The position numbers and the translations under genes were made by a program. A stretch of 64,000 nt of DNA from JAGIBJ01 sp032119595 (GTDB lineage Bacteria > Actinomycetota > Thermoleophilia > Solirubrobacterales > Solirubrobacteraceae): the NCBI GenBank assembly GCA_032119595.1, contig JAUMBQ010000006.1, positions 1,577,716 to 1,641,715 on the forward strand, in the 5' to 3' direction. This document shows positions 24,273 to 33,873 of this stretch, piece after piece (within the stretch, counting starts at the first letter, position 1; each line of letters begins with the position of its first letter). The notes under the pieces were generated by a model. It made no database searches, was not told where the DNA came from, and saw only the letters and a list, made by a program, of their open reading frames with translations.

Positions 24273-26597
24273 ATGAGTGTTCCGACGGCAGCGCGTTCGC
24301 GCGAGCGGGCAAGTGCTGCTGCCGAGGCCTTCCGGGCGTTGCGCCGCGAAGCGGCGACAGCCTCTGCCCCAGACTGGCGCCGCGACGACCTCTCGCCGAT
24401 GGTCGTGATCGCGTTCATCGCGCTGTACGTCGTCGTTGCCGAACTCAGCGGCCAGCTTTCTGAAGGCGTCTTCGTCTCGCCTTGGTATCCGCCGGTGGGG
24501 CTCAGTCTCGCCGCCGTCCTGATCTTCGGCCTGCGTGCGGCCCCCATGATCTTCGTGGCCGATGCGCTTCAGCTTGTGGTGCGCGGGCAGGACGACCTCC
24601 TGGCGGCGATCCTTCAAGGGCTTGCGCAAGCGGTGTTTTGGGGTGCGGCCGGGGCCGTGCTTCGGCCGCGGTTGATGGCGGCCTCGCCGCTCTCGCGTAT
24701 GCGAGAGCTGGCGTGGTTCTCTGTGGTGGGCATCGTGATGGGGCCGATCATCGCGGCCACGCTCGGCGTCGCACTGATCTTCGCCATCAACGCTGGCGAC
24801 TGGGGCACGTACGGCTACAACGTGCGGGTCTATGCGATCGGTGATGCGATCGGCATTCTCTCGATCACGCCGACGCTCCTCGTGCTGTCTGGCTGGGCGC
24901 ACCGACGGGCCGCCGCCTGGCGGGCCGTCCGTGACTCCGTCGCCGGTCGCGGCTGGGAGGGCTGGACGATGCTCGCGCTCCTCATCGTGGTTCCCGCGCT
25001 GACCGTGACCCTCTGGGACGGCGAGTTCCTGCCGGTCGCGCCGCTGCCGCTCGCCTGGATTGCCGTGCGTCGCGGGATGCCGACGGCGGCACTGGCACTC
25101 GCCATCTGGTCGGTCGCGGCGGTGGCGGCGTTCGCGTCCGCTGGCAGCACGGTCACGCTGCGCGAGATCTCGGCGCTGATGATCTCCACCGGGCTGCTGT
25201 CGCTGTCTGTCGGCGCGGTCGTGACCGAGCGCGAGCGCGGCCGTGCGCGCATGGCCTACCTCGCGCTGCACGACGATCTCACCGGATTGCCCAATCGCGT
25301 TGGGTTCACCGAGCGGGTTGCCGCTGCCCTGCAGCGGGCCGAGCGTTCCGACATTGCCGTGCTGCATGTCCGGCTCGAGATGCTGTCCACGTCCGGCGTC
25401 CTCGACCCCAGGACGCTCGATCGCGTGCTGCTCCGAGCAGCGCACCGCCTGCGTCGCCTCACAAGTCCCGATGCGACGATCGCGCGGGTCGGTGCCGGCC
25501 AGTTCGTCGTGCTGGTCGATGGACCCGACGCGCTGCGTGTGGAAGCTGTCGCCGAGCGCATCGTGGCGGGCCTGAAGCGCCCGGCGGTGGTCGACGGTCG
25601 CGAATACCTGTTCGGGCCGGTCGTCGGCACGGCGCGCGGGAGCGCGCTTGACGCGCCCGAAAGCGTCCTCGACAAAGCCGCGCGTGCCGCTGCGGTCGCT
25701 GGACCGCAGACGCGAAATACGGCCGTGTACGACGAGGCGATGGATCGTTCGGCCGAAGCCTCGCGGTCGATGGGGGACGCGTTGCGGTTGGCACTGGAAG
25801 CGGGCGGCCTGGACTTGGCCTTTCAGCCGATCGTGACGGCCGCCGGGCAGCGGCCGATCGGCGCAGAGGCGTTGCTGCGGTGGACCGACCCGGAGCGGGG
25901 AGCGGTCGGGCCCGCTGAGTTCATCCCGGTCGCCGAGGCGTGCGGCTTGATCCTGCCGATCGGGCGCTGGGTGCTCCGCGAAGCGTGCCGTGCGGCCGTT
26001 TCGTGGCCTGCCCCGGCTGGCGCTGAGGCCCCGCTGTTGATTCACGTGAATGTCTCGCCCGTCCAGCTCCGCGACGAGAGCCTCACCGCGTTCGTGGCCG
26101 AAACGCTCCGCGAGAGCGGCCTCGCACCCGAGCGGCTGTGCCTGGAACTCACCGAGAGCGCCCTCTTCGAAGACATCGACGTTGCGGTGGCGCGCATTGT
26201 GGAACTCAACGCCCTCGGGGTCACCGTCGTGTTGGACGACTTCGGGACCGGCGCGAGTTCGCTGAGCTGGCTCCAGCGCCTCCCCGTCTCGGCGCTCAAG
26301 ATCGATCGGTCGTTCGTCGACGGCATCGAGGATGGTCCCGTGGACCTCGCGATCGTGACGGCCACGCTTGGGCTCGCCGCCGCGATCCATCTCGATTGCG
26401 TCGCCGAGGGCGTCGAGACCGAGGCCCAACTCGCGACGTTGCAGTCGCTCGGTTGTGATTGCGTCCAGGGCTTCCTGATCTGTCGGCCGATCCCGGGCGA
26501 CGCATTCGTCAAGTGGCTGCAGACGCCCTCGTCGCTCCGGTCATCGCAGGAACCGGGCGAGTCGAACGTGCCCAAAGGCGCTGCCGAGCACGCCTGA
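24273..26597 (+). CDS. MASE1 - degenerate GGDEF - EAL c-di-GMP phosphodiesterase
   Basis: A 774-residue membrane signalling protein. Residues about 40-315 contain eight or so helices of MASE1 type (AELSGQLSEGVFVSPWYPPVGLSLAAVLIFG). Residues about 325-490 are a GGDEF domain by LALHDDLTGLPNRVGF, but the active loop reads VGAGQFVVLV instead of GGDEF, so cyclase activity is not expected. Residues about 510-760 are an EAL domain with the catalytic pattern intact: EALLRW, NVSPVQL, LELTES, VLDDFGTGASSLSWL, ALKIDRSFV, CVAEGVET and VQGF. It should therefore break down cyclic di-GMP in response to an unknown membrane signal. It opposes the separate diguanylate cyclase encoded at 46.4 kb. Confidence 0.9.
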   Translation: MSVPTAARSRERASAAAEAFRALRREAATASAPDWRRDDLSPMVVIAFIALYVVVAELSGQLSEGVFVSPWYPPVGLSLAAVLIFGLRAAPMIFVADALQLVVRGQDDLLAAILQGLAQAVFWGAAGAVLRPRLMAASPLSRMRELAWFSVVGIVMGPIIAATLGVALIFAINAGDWGTYGYNVRVYAIGDAIGILSITPTLLVLSGWAHRRAAAWRAVRDSVAGRGWEGWTMLALLIVVPALTVTLWDGEFLPVAPLPLAWIAVRRGMPTAALALAIWSVAAVAAFASAGSTVTLREISALMISTGLLSLSVGAVVTERERGRARMAYLALHDDLTGLPNRVGFTERVAAALQRAERSDIAVLHVRLEMLSTSGVLDPRTLDRVLLRAAHRLRRLTSPDATIARVGAGQFVVLVDGPDALRVEAVAERIVAGLKRPAVVDGREYLFGPVVGTARGSALDAPESVLDKAARAAAVAGPQTRNTAVYDEAMDRSAEASRSMGDALRLALEAGGLDLAFQPIVTAAGQRPIGAEALLRWTDPERGAVGPAEFIPVAEACGLILPIGRWVLREACRAAVSWPAPAGAEAPLLIHVNVSPVQLRDESLTAFVAETLRESGLAPERLCLELTESALFEDIDVAVARIVELNALGVTVVLDDFGTGASSLSWLQRLPVSALKIDRSFVDGIEDGPVDLAIVTATLGLAAAIHLDCVAEGVETEAQLATLQSLGCDCVQGFLICRPIPGDAFVKWLQTPSSLRSSQEPGESNVPKGAAEHA

Positions 26598-26721
26598 AGT
26601 GCGTTCCTTCAGGCCGCGAGCGGGAGGCTCGGTGGCCGGCCGACAAGACGGCGAATAGAGACGCCCTGGAGGCGTCAAGACCGCGTATGGAACGCGATCG
26701 CGAGCGTCCCTGGGGAGCACG

Positions 26722-26838
26722 ATGCTGGCTATGGACCTCCTGCTCCGGATCTCACTTGAGAACGGCGTCGGCCTCGCCGTCGCCGCGCTCCTGTTGGTCT
26801 ACCTCGTCTACGCCCTCGTGCGCGCCGAGCGCTTCTGA
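26722..26838 (+). CDS. kdpF: KdpF, small subunit of the potassium pump
   Basis: A 38-residue single-helix peptide (MLAMDLLLRISLENGVGLAV, then AALLLVYLVYALVRAERF) directly before kdpA; its TGA shares the A with the kdpA ATG. The C-terminal pattern LVYLVYALVRAERF is the usual KdpF ending. GGGAG lies six bases before the ATG. KdpF stabilises the KdpABC complex in the membrane. The 125 bases before it, after the EAL gene, hold the operon's likely promoter; a small hairpin GACGCC/GGCGTC at 26660-26676 is visible there, but no riboswitch could be recognised. Confidence 0.85.
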   Translation: MLAMDLLLRISLENGVGLAVAALLLVYLVYALVRAERF

Positions 26839-28499
26839 TGTCGGACACGCTTTCGGCGATCCTCCAGGCGGCGCTGCTCGCTCTGGCGGTCGGCCTGCTT
26901 GCTCGGCCGCTTGGCAACTACCTCGCGTCCACCTTCACCTCGACGAACCATCTCGCGGTCGAACGCGCGGTGTATCGCTTCGGCGGGATCGACCCCGACG
27001 CCGACCAGCGATGGACGACGTACCTCACCGCGCTGCTTGGCTTCTCGGCCGCGTCGATCGTCCTGCTGTTTGCCTTCCTGAAGCTGCAGGGCTCGCTTCC
27101 GCTGTCGCTCGGTATGGGCGCCATGACCACCGACCAGGCGCTGAACACCGCGATTTCGTTCACGACGAACACCAATTGGCAGAGCTACAGCGGTGAGTCC
27201 GCGCTCGGGTACCTGGTGCAGATGACCGGCCTCGCCGTGCAGAATTTCGTGAGCGCAGCCGTTGGTATCGCGGTGGCCATGGCCGTGATCCGCGGGTTCA
27301 CGCGCCATCACACCGATCGCCTCGGCAACCTCTGGGTCGACCTGGTGCGCGGGGCCATCCGCGTGCTGTTGCCGATCGCTGCCGTGGCCGCGGTGGTACT
27401 CGTCCTCGGTGGCGTCGTGCAGAACTTTGCATCGCCCCACGAGATCACGACGCTCTCCGGCGCCAAACAGTCGCTGCTCGGCGGGCCGGTCGCGTCGCAA
27501 GAGGCGATCAAGGAGCTGGGCACCAACGGCGGCGGGTTCTTCAACGCGAACTCTGCCCATCCGCTCGAGAATCCCAATCCGTTCACGAACTTCCTTCAGC
27601 TTCTGCTGATCTTGCTGATCCCGTTCGCGATGGTGTCGGCCTTCGGCAAGCTGGTCGGCGATCGCAAGCAGGCTCGCACCGTGACGATCGTCATGGCGGC
27701 GCTGCTCGGCCTGGTCGTGCTCGTCACGACGATCAGCGAGTTCGCTCACCCCGGAACGGCTTCCCAGCTCGCCGGCGCCGCGATGGAAGGGAAGGAGTCA
27801 CGCTTCGGCGTCGCGAGTTCGACGCTCTTTGCCTCGGCCACCACCGGCACCTCCACCGGCGCGGTCAACGCCGCTCACGACTCCCTGAGTCCGCTGGCCG
27901 GCGGCGCGGTGCTCCTCAACATGGCCCTCGGCGAGATCGCTCCCGGTGGTGTGGGATCGGGCCTCTACGGAATGCTCGTGCTGGCGATGGTCGCCGTATT
28001 CATCGCGGGCCTGATGGTGGGACGCACGCCGGAGTACCTGGGGAAGAAGCTCGGCCCGGCGCAGATCAAGCTCATCGCGCTCTCCATCCTGGTCACGCCC
28101 GCCATCGTGCTCCTCGGAACGGCGGTCGCGCTCGCGTTCGACGGACCGACCGCCTCGATCCTGAACCCAGGCGCCCATGGCCTCACTGAGGTGCTCTACG
28201 CCTTCACGTCGGCCGGCAACAACAACGGCAGCGCGTTCGGTGGGCTCTCGGCGAACACGCCCTTCTACAACCTCACGCTGGGCGCCGCGATGCTGCTGGG
28301 CCGGTTCCTGCCCATCGCGCTCGTGCTTGCGCTCGCAGCGTCGATCGGCCGCCAAGCGCCCTCGCCGGCCACGTCCGGCACCCTCCCGACGAACACCGCG
28401 CTGTTTGCCGGACTGCTCTTTGGCGTCGTCTTGATCGTCGCCGGTCTCACCTATCTGCCCGCGCTCGCGCTCGGGCCGCTCGCCGAGGGAGTTCGCTAG
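26838..28499 (+). CDS. kdpA: potassium-transporting ATPase subunit A
   Basis: A 553-residue channel-like subunit with about ten helices, in the usual size range. KdpA descends from a four-fold repeat of K+ channel filter units; the filter-like segments are visible as FTTNTNWQSYSGE, GTNGGGFFNANSAHPLENPNPFTN, TSTGAVNAAHDSLSPLAGGAVLLNM and TSAGNNNGSAFGGL. K+ enters through this subunit and is handed to KdpB. Start ATG 26838 overlaps the kdpF stop, and the stop codon is directly followed by kdpB. Confidence 0.97.
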   Translation: MSDTLSAILQAALLALAVGLLARPLGNYLASTFTSTNHLAVERAVYRFGGIDPDADQRWTTYLTALLGFSAASIVLLFAFLKLQGSLPLSLGMGAMTTDQALNTAISFTTNTNWQSYSGESALGYLVQMTGLAVQNFVSAAVGIAVAMAVIRGFTRHHTDRLGNLWVDLVRGAIRVLLPIAAVAAVVLVLGGVVQNFASPHEITTLSGAKQSLLGGPVASQEAIKELGTNGGGFFNANSAHPLENPNPFTNFLQLLLILLIPFAMVSAFGKLVGDRKQARTVTIVMAALLGLVVLVTTISEFAHPGTASQLAGAAMEGKESRFGVASSTLFASATTGTSTGAVNAAHDSLSPLAGGAVLLNMALGEIAPGGVGSGLYGMLVLAMVAVFIAGLMVGRTPEYLGKKLGPAQIKLIALSILVTPAIVLLGTAVALAFDGPTASILNPGAHGLTEVLYAFTSAGNNNGSAFGGLSANTPFYNLTLGAAMLLGRFLPIALVLALAASIGRQAPSPATSGTLPTNTALFAGLLFGVVLIVAGLTYLPALALGPLAEGVR

Positions 28500-30623
28500 A
28501 TGACCACCTCCACCAACACCGCGTCCGCGGCTGCGGCCGGGACCTCTGGCCCCGGGCCGGAGGGCTCCGGCGGCGCGCCTCGGGCACGCGCGTCGATCCT
28601 CGACCCCGAGCTGCTGCGCGGCGCCATTCCCGGCGCCGTGCGCAAGCTCGACCCGCGCCTCATGGCCCGCACTCCGGTGATGCTGGTCGTGGAGGTCGGG
28701 TCGGTCCTCACGACCATCCTGGCCGTCCTCGATCCATCGACCTTCGCCATCCTCCTGGCCGTCTGGCTCTGGTTGACCGTGCTCTTCGCGAACTTCGCTG
28801 AGGCCGTCGCCGAGGGCCGCGGCAAGGCACAGGCCGACACACTTCGAGCTGCGCGCACGAGTGCTGAGGGGCGCCGCATCGATCCGCAGACCGGTGCCGA
28901 ACAGCTCGTCGCCGCAGCCGACCTCAACGTGGGCGATGTCGTGGTCTGCGAGGCGGGGGACGTGATCCCGAGCGATGGCGACGTGATCGAGGGCGTGGCG
29001 TCGGTCGACGAATCGGCCGTGACGGGCGAGTCTGCCCCGGTGATCCGTGAGTCCGGTGGTGATCGCAGTGCGGTGACGGGCGGCACGCGCGTGCTGTCGG
29101 ATCGGATCCTGGTCCGCATCACCGCCCGTCCTGGCGAGACGTTCATTGATCGCATGATCGCCCTGGTCGAAGGGGCCGCGCGTCAGCGCACGCCGAACGA
29201 GATCGCGCTGTCGATCCTGCTTTCGGCGCTGACGATCGTGTTCCTGATCGCCGTCGCGACGCTGCAGCCGCTCGCCGCCTACTCGGGCGACGACCAAGAG
29301 CTGATCGTGCTGATCGCGCTCCTCGTGTGCCTCATTCCGACGACGATCGGTGCTCTCCTCAGCGCGATCGGCATCGCCGGCATGGACCGCCTCGTGCAGC
29401 GCAACGTGCTCGCGATGTCGGGTCGCGCGGTCGAGGCCGCTGGCGACGTCTCGACCCTCCTGCTCGACAAGACCGGCACGATCACCTACGGCAACCGGCA
29501 GGCGAGCGAGTTCCTCCCCGCCCCGGGCATCGGGCTGGCCGACCTGGCCGGAGCCGCGCGACGCTCAAGCCTGGCCGACGAGACGCCGGAGGGCCGCTCG
29601 ATTGTGGTCCTGGCGGACTCGATCCTGGCCGAGTCCGGCCGCCCGGCGGCCACCGCGCCGGCTGGCGCGACCTTCGTGCCGTTCAGTGCCGAGACGCGCA
29701 TGAGCGGCCTCGATCTCGCCGACGGAACGACCACGCGCAAAGGGGCTGGCGACGCCGTCGCCCGTTGGCTCGCGGCCCATGACGCCACGCTCTCCGACGC
29801 GGTCCGCGAGGCCGCCAGCAGCGTCGCGCGCCGCGGCGGGACGCCGCTCGTCGTCGCCGAATCGGATGCCGATGGTCGCGCTCGTGCGCTGGGCGTCGTG
29901 CACCTCAAGGACGTCGTCAAGGAGGGGATGCGCGAGCGGTTCGCCGAGCTGCGCTCGATGGGGATCCGCACCGTGATGATCACCGGCGACAACCCCCTCA
30001 CGGCGGCGGCCAACGCGGAAGAGGCGGGTGTCGACGACTTCCTGGCGGAGGCCACGCCAGAGCAAAAGATGGCCCTGATTCGCAAGGAGCAAGACGGCGG
30101 CAAGCTCGTCGCGATGACCGGCGACGGCACCAACGACGCGCCGGCACTCGCACAGGCCGATGTCGGCGTCGCGATGAACTCCGGCACGAGCGCCGCCAAG
30201 GACGCCGGCAACATGGTCGACCTCGACTCCGACCCGACGAAGCTCATCGAGATCGTGGAGATCGGCAAGCAGCTCCTCATCACCCGCGGCGCGCTCACCA
30301 CCTTCTCGGTCGCCAACGACGTCGCTAAGTACTTCGCGATCCTGCCGGCGATGTTCGCGGTGCTCTACCCCGGGCTCGGGACGCTCAACGTGATGGGACT
30401 CGCGAGCCCGGAGTCGGCGATCCTCAGCGCCGTCATATTCAACGCCCTGGTGATCATCGCCCTCATCCCGCTCGCGCTGCGGGGCGTGCAATACCGCCCA
30501 TCGACGGCCTCCCAGCTCCTGCGCCGGAACCTCGCGATCTACGGCGCTGGCGGGCTCGTCGCGCCGTTCATCGGCATCAAGCTCCTTGACCTGCTCGTCG
30601 CTCTCATCCCCGGAATCGCCTGA
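28500..30623 (+). CDS. kdpB: potassium-transporting P-type ATPase subunit B
   Basis: A 707-residue P-type ATPase, the energy-coupling subunit of the pump. The phosphorylation site is Asp323 in LLLDKTGTITYGN; the actuator motif is VDESAVTGESAPV; hinge and nucleotide parts include TRMSGLDLADGTTTRKGAGDAV, MITGDNPLTAAANAEEAGV and TGDGTNDAPALAQADVGVAMNSG. The first 30 residues are a low-complexity Ala/Gly/Ser tail longer than in Escherichia coli. The start ATG is adjacent to the kdpA stop with no gap; kdpC follows after five bases. Confidence 0.97.
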   Translation: MTTSTNTASAAAAGTSGPGPEGSGGAPRARASILDPELLRGAIPGAVRKLDPRLMARTPVMLVVEVGSVLTTILAVLDPSTFAILLAVWLWLTVLFANFAEAVAEGRGKAQADTLRAARTSAEGRRIDPQTGAEQLVAAADLNVGDVVVCEAGDVIPSDGDVIEGVASVDESAVTGESAPVIRESGGDRSAVTGGTRVLSDRILVRITARPGETFIDRMIALVEGAARQRTPNEIALSILLSALTIVFLIAVATLQPLAAYSGDDQELIVLIALLVCLIPTTIGALLSAIGIAGMDRLVQRNVLAMSGRAVEAAGDVSTLLLDKTGTITYGNRQASEFLPAPGIGLADLAGAARRSSLADETPEGRSIVVLADSILAESGRPAATAPAGATFVPFSAETRMSGLDLADGTTTRKGAGDAVARWLAAHDATLSDAVREAASSVARRGGTPLVVAESDADGRARALGVVHLKDVVKEGMRERFAELRSMGIRTVMITGDNPLTAAANAEEAGVDDFLAEATPEQKMALIRKEQDGGKLVAMTGDGTNDAPALAQADVGVAMNSGTSAAKDAGNMVDLDSDPTKLIEIVEIGKQLLITRGALTTFSVANDVAKYFAILPAMFAVLYPGLGTLNVMGLASPESAILSAVIFNALVIIALIPLALRGVQYRPSTASQLLRRNLAIYGAGGLVAPFIGIKLLDLLVALIPGIA

Positions 30624-30628
30624 TCGCC

Positions 30629-31219
30629 ATGACCTCCTCGCTGCGTCAACTCCTCGCGGGCTTCCGCGTCCTCCTCGCCCTGACCTTGGTCCTTGGCGTC
30701 GTGTACCCGCTCGCGGTGACCGGCGTCGCGCAGGTCGTCGCACCCGCCAAGGCGAACGGCGCTCGCGTCGACGGACCGGCCGGCACGACGATCGGCTCCT
30801 CTCTGATCGCTCAGCCGTTCGCTGGCCCCGAGTGGTTTCAGCCGCGGCCCTCGGCTGCCGGGGAGGACGGCTACGACACGCTGTCTTCGTCGGCCAGCAA
30901 TCTCGGCCCGAACAACGCTGATCTGTTGGCGTCGATCAAGCAGCGGCGCGTGGCCTACGCGAAGGAGAACGGACTCTCGGCAAGTCGAGCGATCCCTGCC
31001 GATGCCGTGACCGCAAGCGCGAGCGGACTGGATCCGCACATCAGCGTCGCCAACGCGCGCCTGCAAGCACCGCGGGTTGCCCGGGCTCGCGGGCTCGCCC
31101 TGAACGACGTCCTCGGACTGATCGGCGACCACACTCAGGGCCGCACACTCGGATTCCTCGGCGCGGAGCGGGTCAATGTGCTCGCACTGAACCTCGCCGT
31201 GCAGCGCATTCGGCGGTAG
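30629..31219 (+). CDS. kdpC: potassium-transporting ATPase subunit C
   Basis: A 196-residue protein with one N-terminal helix (LLALTLVLGVVYPLAVTGVAQVV) and a periplasmic/extracellular domain with the family segments GSSLIAQPFAGPEWFQPRPSAAG, PADAVTASASGLDPHISVANARLQAPRVARARG and TLGFLGAERVNVLALN. KdpC assists ATP-driven K+ uptake, probably by aiding nucleotide affinity or complex assembly. It is followed 29 bases later by kdpD, so the whole set is likely one operon. Confidence 0.96.
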   Translation: MTSSLRQLLAGFRVLLALTLVLGVVYPLAVTGVAQVVAPAKANGARVDGPAGTTIGSSLIAQPFAGPEWFQPRPSAAGEDGYDTLSSSASNLGPNNADLLASIKQRRVAYAKENGLSASRAIPADAVTASASGLDPHISVANARLQAPRVARARGLALNDVLGLIGDHTQGRTLGFLGAERVNVLALNLAVQRIRR

Positions 31220-31248
31220 CGCGCGCCCGAGCGAGTAGAACCCAAGGC

Positions 31249-33873
31249 ATGGCGCGCGGCACCCTCCGGATCTACCTTGGCGCTGCGCCAGGCGTGGGCA
31301 AGACGTATCGGATGCTCGAGGAGGGTCGGCGTCGGGCCGCCCGCGGAACCGACGTGGTCATCGGCCTCGTCGAGACCCACGGCCGCGCCGAGACGGCCAA
31401 ACAGATCGGCGACCTGGAGATCGTCCCGCGTCGCACCATGGAGTACCGGGGCGCGACGTTCCAGGAACTTGACCTTCAGGCGGTGATCGACCGCGCCCCG
31501 CAGGTGGCGCTGGTCGACGAGTTCGCGCACACGAACATTCCGGGATCAGCGAACGCCAAGCGTTGGCAAGACATCGACGTGCTGCTCGACCACGGCATCG
31601 ACGTCATCAGCACGCTGAACATCCAGCATCTGGAGTCGCTCAACGACGTGGTCCGCGAGATCACCGGCACGGTGCAGCGCGAGACCGTCCCCGACGAGAT
31701 TGTCCGCCGGGCCGAGCAGGTCGAACTCGTCGACATGGCGGCCCAGGCGTTGCGGCGTCGTATGGCGCACGGCAGCATCTACCCGGCCGAGAAGGTGGAC
31801 GCCGCCCTGGCCTCGTACTTCCGCGAAGGCAACCTCCTTTCACTTCGTGAGCTGGCGCTCCTGTGGACGGCTGGCCGCGTCGAGGAGGCCCTCCAGGCCT
31901 ACCGGTCCGAGCAGGGAATCAAGCATCCGTGGGAGACCCACGAGCGGGTCGTCGTCTCGCTCGACGGCGGCCCGCAGGGCGAGCAGCTTCTTCGCCGCGG
32001 GGCCCGGATCGCGGAGCGCAGCGGCGGCGAATTCATGGCGGTGCACGTCGCGAAGTCCGACGGGCTGAAGGGGGGAGCTTCGCCGGAGGCGCTTGTTCGC
32101 CAGGAGACGCTCACGAGTGAGCTTGGCGGCAGCTACCACCTCGTGGTTGGCGACAACATTTCGCAAGCACTCATCGACTTTGCCCGCTCGGTCCAGGCCA
32201 CGCAGCTCGTCCTGGGCGCGAGCACCCGCACCCGCCTTCAGCAGTTGCTCGGTGGCGAGGGCGTGTCGGAGCGAACGACCCGGATCGCCGGCAAGATCGA
32301 CGTCCACATGATCGGGCGGCCCGACGAGGCCAAACGTCGGCGCGTACTCCCGGTGCTCGGCCCAGGGCTTGGGCTCGACCGTCGCGTGATCGGCCTGAGC
32401 GTCGGCGCCCTGCTCATGTTGCTGCTCACGGCGGTTCTCGATCGCGTCGTGGAGCCTCCAGCGATCCAGACCACCTACCTGCTGTATCTCTCGGTCGTGC
32501 TGGCCAGCGCGCTGATCGGGGGGCTCGTCCCGGCCGCGATCGTGGCGATCGTCTCGTCCCTGCTCGTCAACTGGTATTTCACCCCGCCGGTGCACACCCT
32601 CGACATCGCGCGCCCCGAGAACCTGTTCGGCCTCGTGGTGTTCGTCGTGGTGGGGGTCGTGCTTGGCATGGCGGTCGAGGTCGGCGCGAGGAGGGCCGCG
32701 GAAGCGACCCGTTCCGCGGCCGAGGCGCAGGTCCTGAGCCAGCTCGCCAGCAGCGTCCTGAAAGGCCGGACGGCGCCGGGAGCGTTGCTCACGCAGCTCC
32801 GCGAAGCCTTCGCGGCAGACCGCGTCGAGCTGCGCCGCCGCAGCGACGAGGATGCGTCCTGGGTGCCGGTCAGCGTCGTGGGTCGCGGCACCCGCGGGAC
32901 CGACCAGCCTGGCGCTGAGGCAGCGGTCGTCGACATCGACGATCACCGCCAGCTCGTCGTCTTCGGGCCGCCGTTGGCGGCTGCGGACCGTCGCATCCTG
33001 GCGGCGTTTGCGACGCAGGTCGGGGTTGCGCTCGACACCGGTCGTCTTGCCCAGGAAGCCGCAAACGCGCGCACGTTGGAACAGACCGACCGGGTACGAA
33101 CCGCGCTCTTGGCGTCGGTCGGGCACGACCTTCGCACGCCCCTTGCGGGCATCAAAGCCGCTGTCTCGAGCCTGCGCCAGACCGACATCACCTGGTCGCC
33201 CGGCGACGAGGCCGAACTGCTCGCCACGATCGAGGAGTCGGCCGATCGGCTCGACGTCCTGGTGCGCGACCTGCTCGACATGACCCGACTGCAGACTGGG
33301 GCGGTGGTGCCCAAGTTGCGCGAGGTTTGGCTCGACGAGGTGCTCGCCTCGGCGCTCGTCGATGTGCCGGCAGGCATCGAGCTCCGGCGCGAAGTATCCG
33401 AGGCGCTGCCGCCTGTCCTCGCCGACCCGGTCCTGCTGGAGCGCATCGTGGCCAACCTCGTGAGCAACGCCGCGCGATACGGGGGCGCCGCCGGACCGAT
33501 CACCCTTCGCGGCGAAGTGCTCCGGGACGCGCTGGAGTTGCGCGTGATCGATCGTGGCCCAGGGGTCCGAGCCGCCGAGCAGCAAACCATGTTCGAGCCG
33601 TTCCAGCGCCTGGGAGATCGAGACGAGAGCACCGGGATCGGTCTTGGTCTCGCGGTGGCGCGCGGCTTTGCCGATGCCCTCGGAGGAACGCTCGAAGCCG
33701 ACGACACTCCGGGTGGCGGCCTGACGATGTTGCTCAGGGTCCCGCTGGCCCACGGTGACGCCGCGCAGAGCGAGCAGGCCGAAGGTGATCAGGCTGAGCG
33801 CGTCCCCGAGCCAAGCGCCGAGCTATCGGCCGTGCGTGCCCCGCGTGGGCCTGACTCGAAGGACCCCGCGTGA
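31249..33873 (+). CDS. kdpD: KdpD sensor histidine kinase
   Basis: An 874-residue kinase with full KdpD layout. Residues 1-210 form the KdpD domain with Walker A GAAPGVGKTYRML and the DEFAHTN segment. Residues about 225-350 are a universal-stress-type domain. Four close helices span about 375-480, residues about 490-610 are GAF-like, the phosphorylated His626 is in SVGHDLRTPLAGI, and the ATPase lobe has NLVSNAARYGG, DRGPGV and GIGLGLAVARGFADAL. It senses K+ limitation or turgor and phosphorylates KdpE. A 30-residue acidic tail (EQAEGDQAERVPEPS..) extends past the normal end. GTGA overlap with kdpE gives coupled translation. Confidence 0.96.
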   Translation: MARGTLRIYLGAAPGVGKTYRMLEEGRRRAARGTDVVIGLVETHGRAETAKQIGDLEIVPRRTMEYRGATFQELDLQAVIDRAPQVALVDEFAHTNIPGSANAKRWQDIDVLLDHGIDVISTLNIQHLESLNDVVREITGTVQRETVPDEIVRRAEQVELVDMAAQALRRRMAHGSIYPAEKVDAALASYFREGNLLSLRELALLWTAGRVEEALQAYRSEQGIKHPWETHERVVVSLDGGPQGEQLLRRGARIAERSGGEFMAVHVAKSDGLKGGASPEALVRQETLTSELGGSYHLVVGDNISQALIDFARSVQATQLVLGASTRTRLQQLLGGEGVSERTTRIAGKIDVHMIGRPDEAKRRRVLPVLGPGLGLDRRVIGLSVGALLMLLLTAVLDRVVEPPAIQTTYLLYLSVVLASALIGGLVPAAIVAIVSSLLVNWYFTPPVHTLDIARPENLFGLVVFVVVGVVLGMAVEVGARRAAEATRSAAEAQVLSQLASSVLKGRTAPGALLTQLREAFAADRVELRRRSDEDASWVPVSVVGRGTRGTDQPGAEAAVVDIDDHRQLVVFGPPLAAADRRILAAFATQVGVALDTGRLAQEAANARTLEQTDRVRTALLASVGHDLRTPLAGIKAAVSSLRQTDITWSPGDEAELLATIEESADRLDVLVRDLLDMTRLQTGAVVPKLREVWLDEVLASALVDVPAGIELRREVSEALPPVLADPVLLERIVANLVSNAARYGGAAGPITLRGEVLRDALELRVIDRGPGVRAAEQQTMFEPFQRLGDRDESTGIGLGLAVARGFADALGGTLEADDTPGGGLTMLLRVPLAHGDAAQSEQAEGDQAERVPEPSAELSAVRAPRGPDSKDPA

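Noticed and set aside
23736..26429. 897-codon antisense frame over the MASE1-EAL gene
   Set aside because: Only its last 138 codons (from 24152) look like a protein. The rest is Arg/Asp/His-rich and mirrors the codon pattern of the real opposite gene, as is usual in GC-rich DNA.
26598..26721. Riboswitch before kdpFABC
   Set aside because: A small hairpin is present, but I could not match the conserved cores of ydaO/c-di-AMP or other K+-linked classes.
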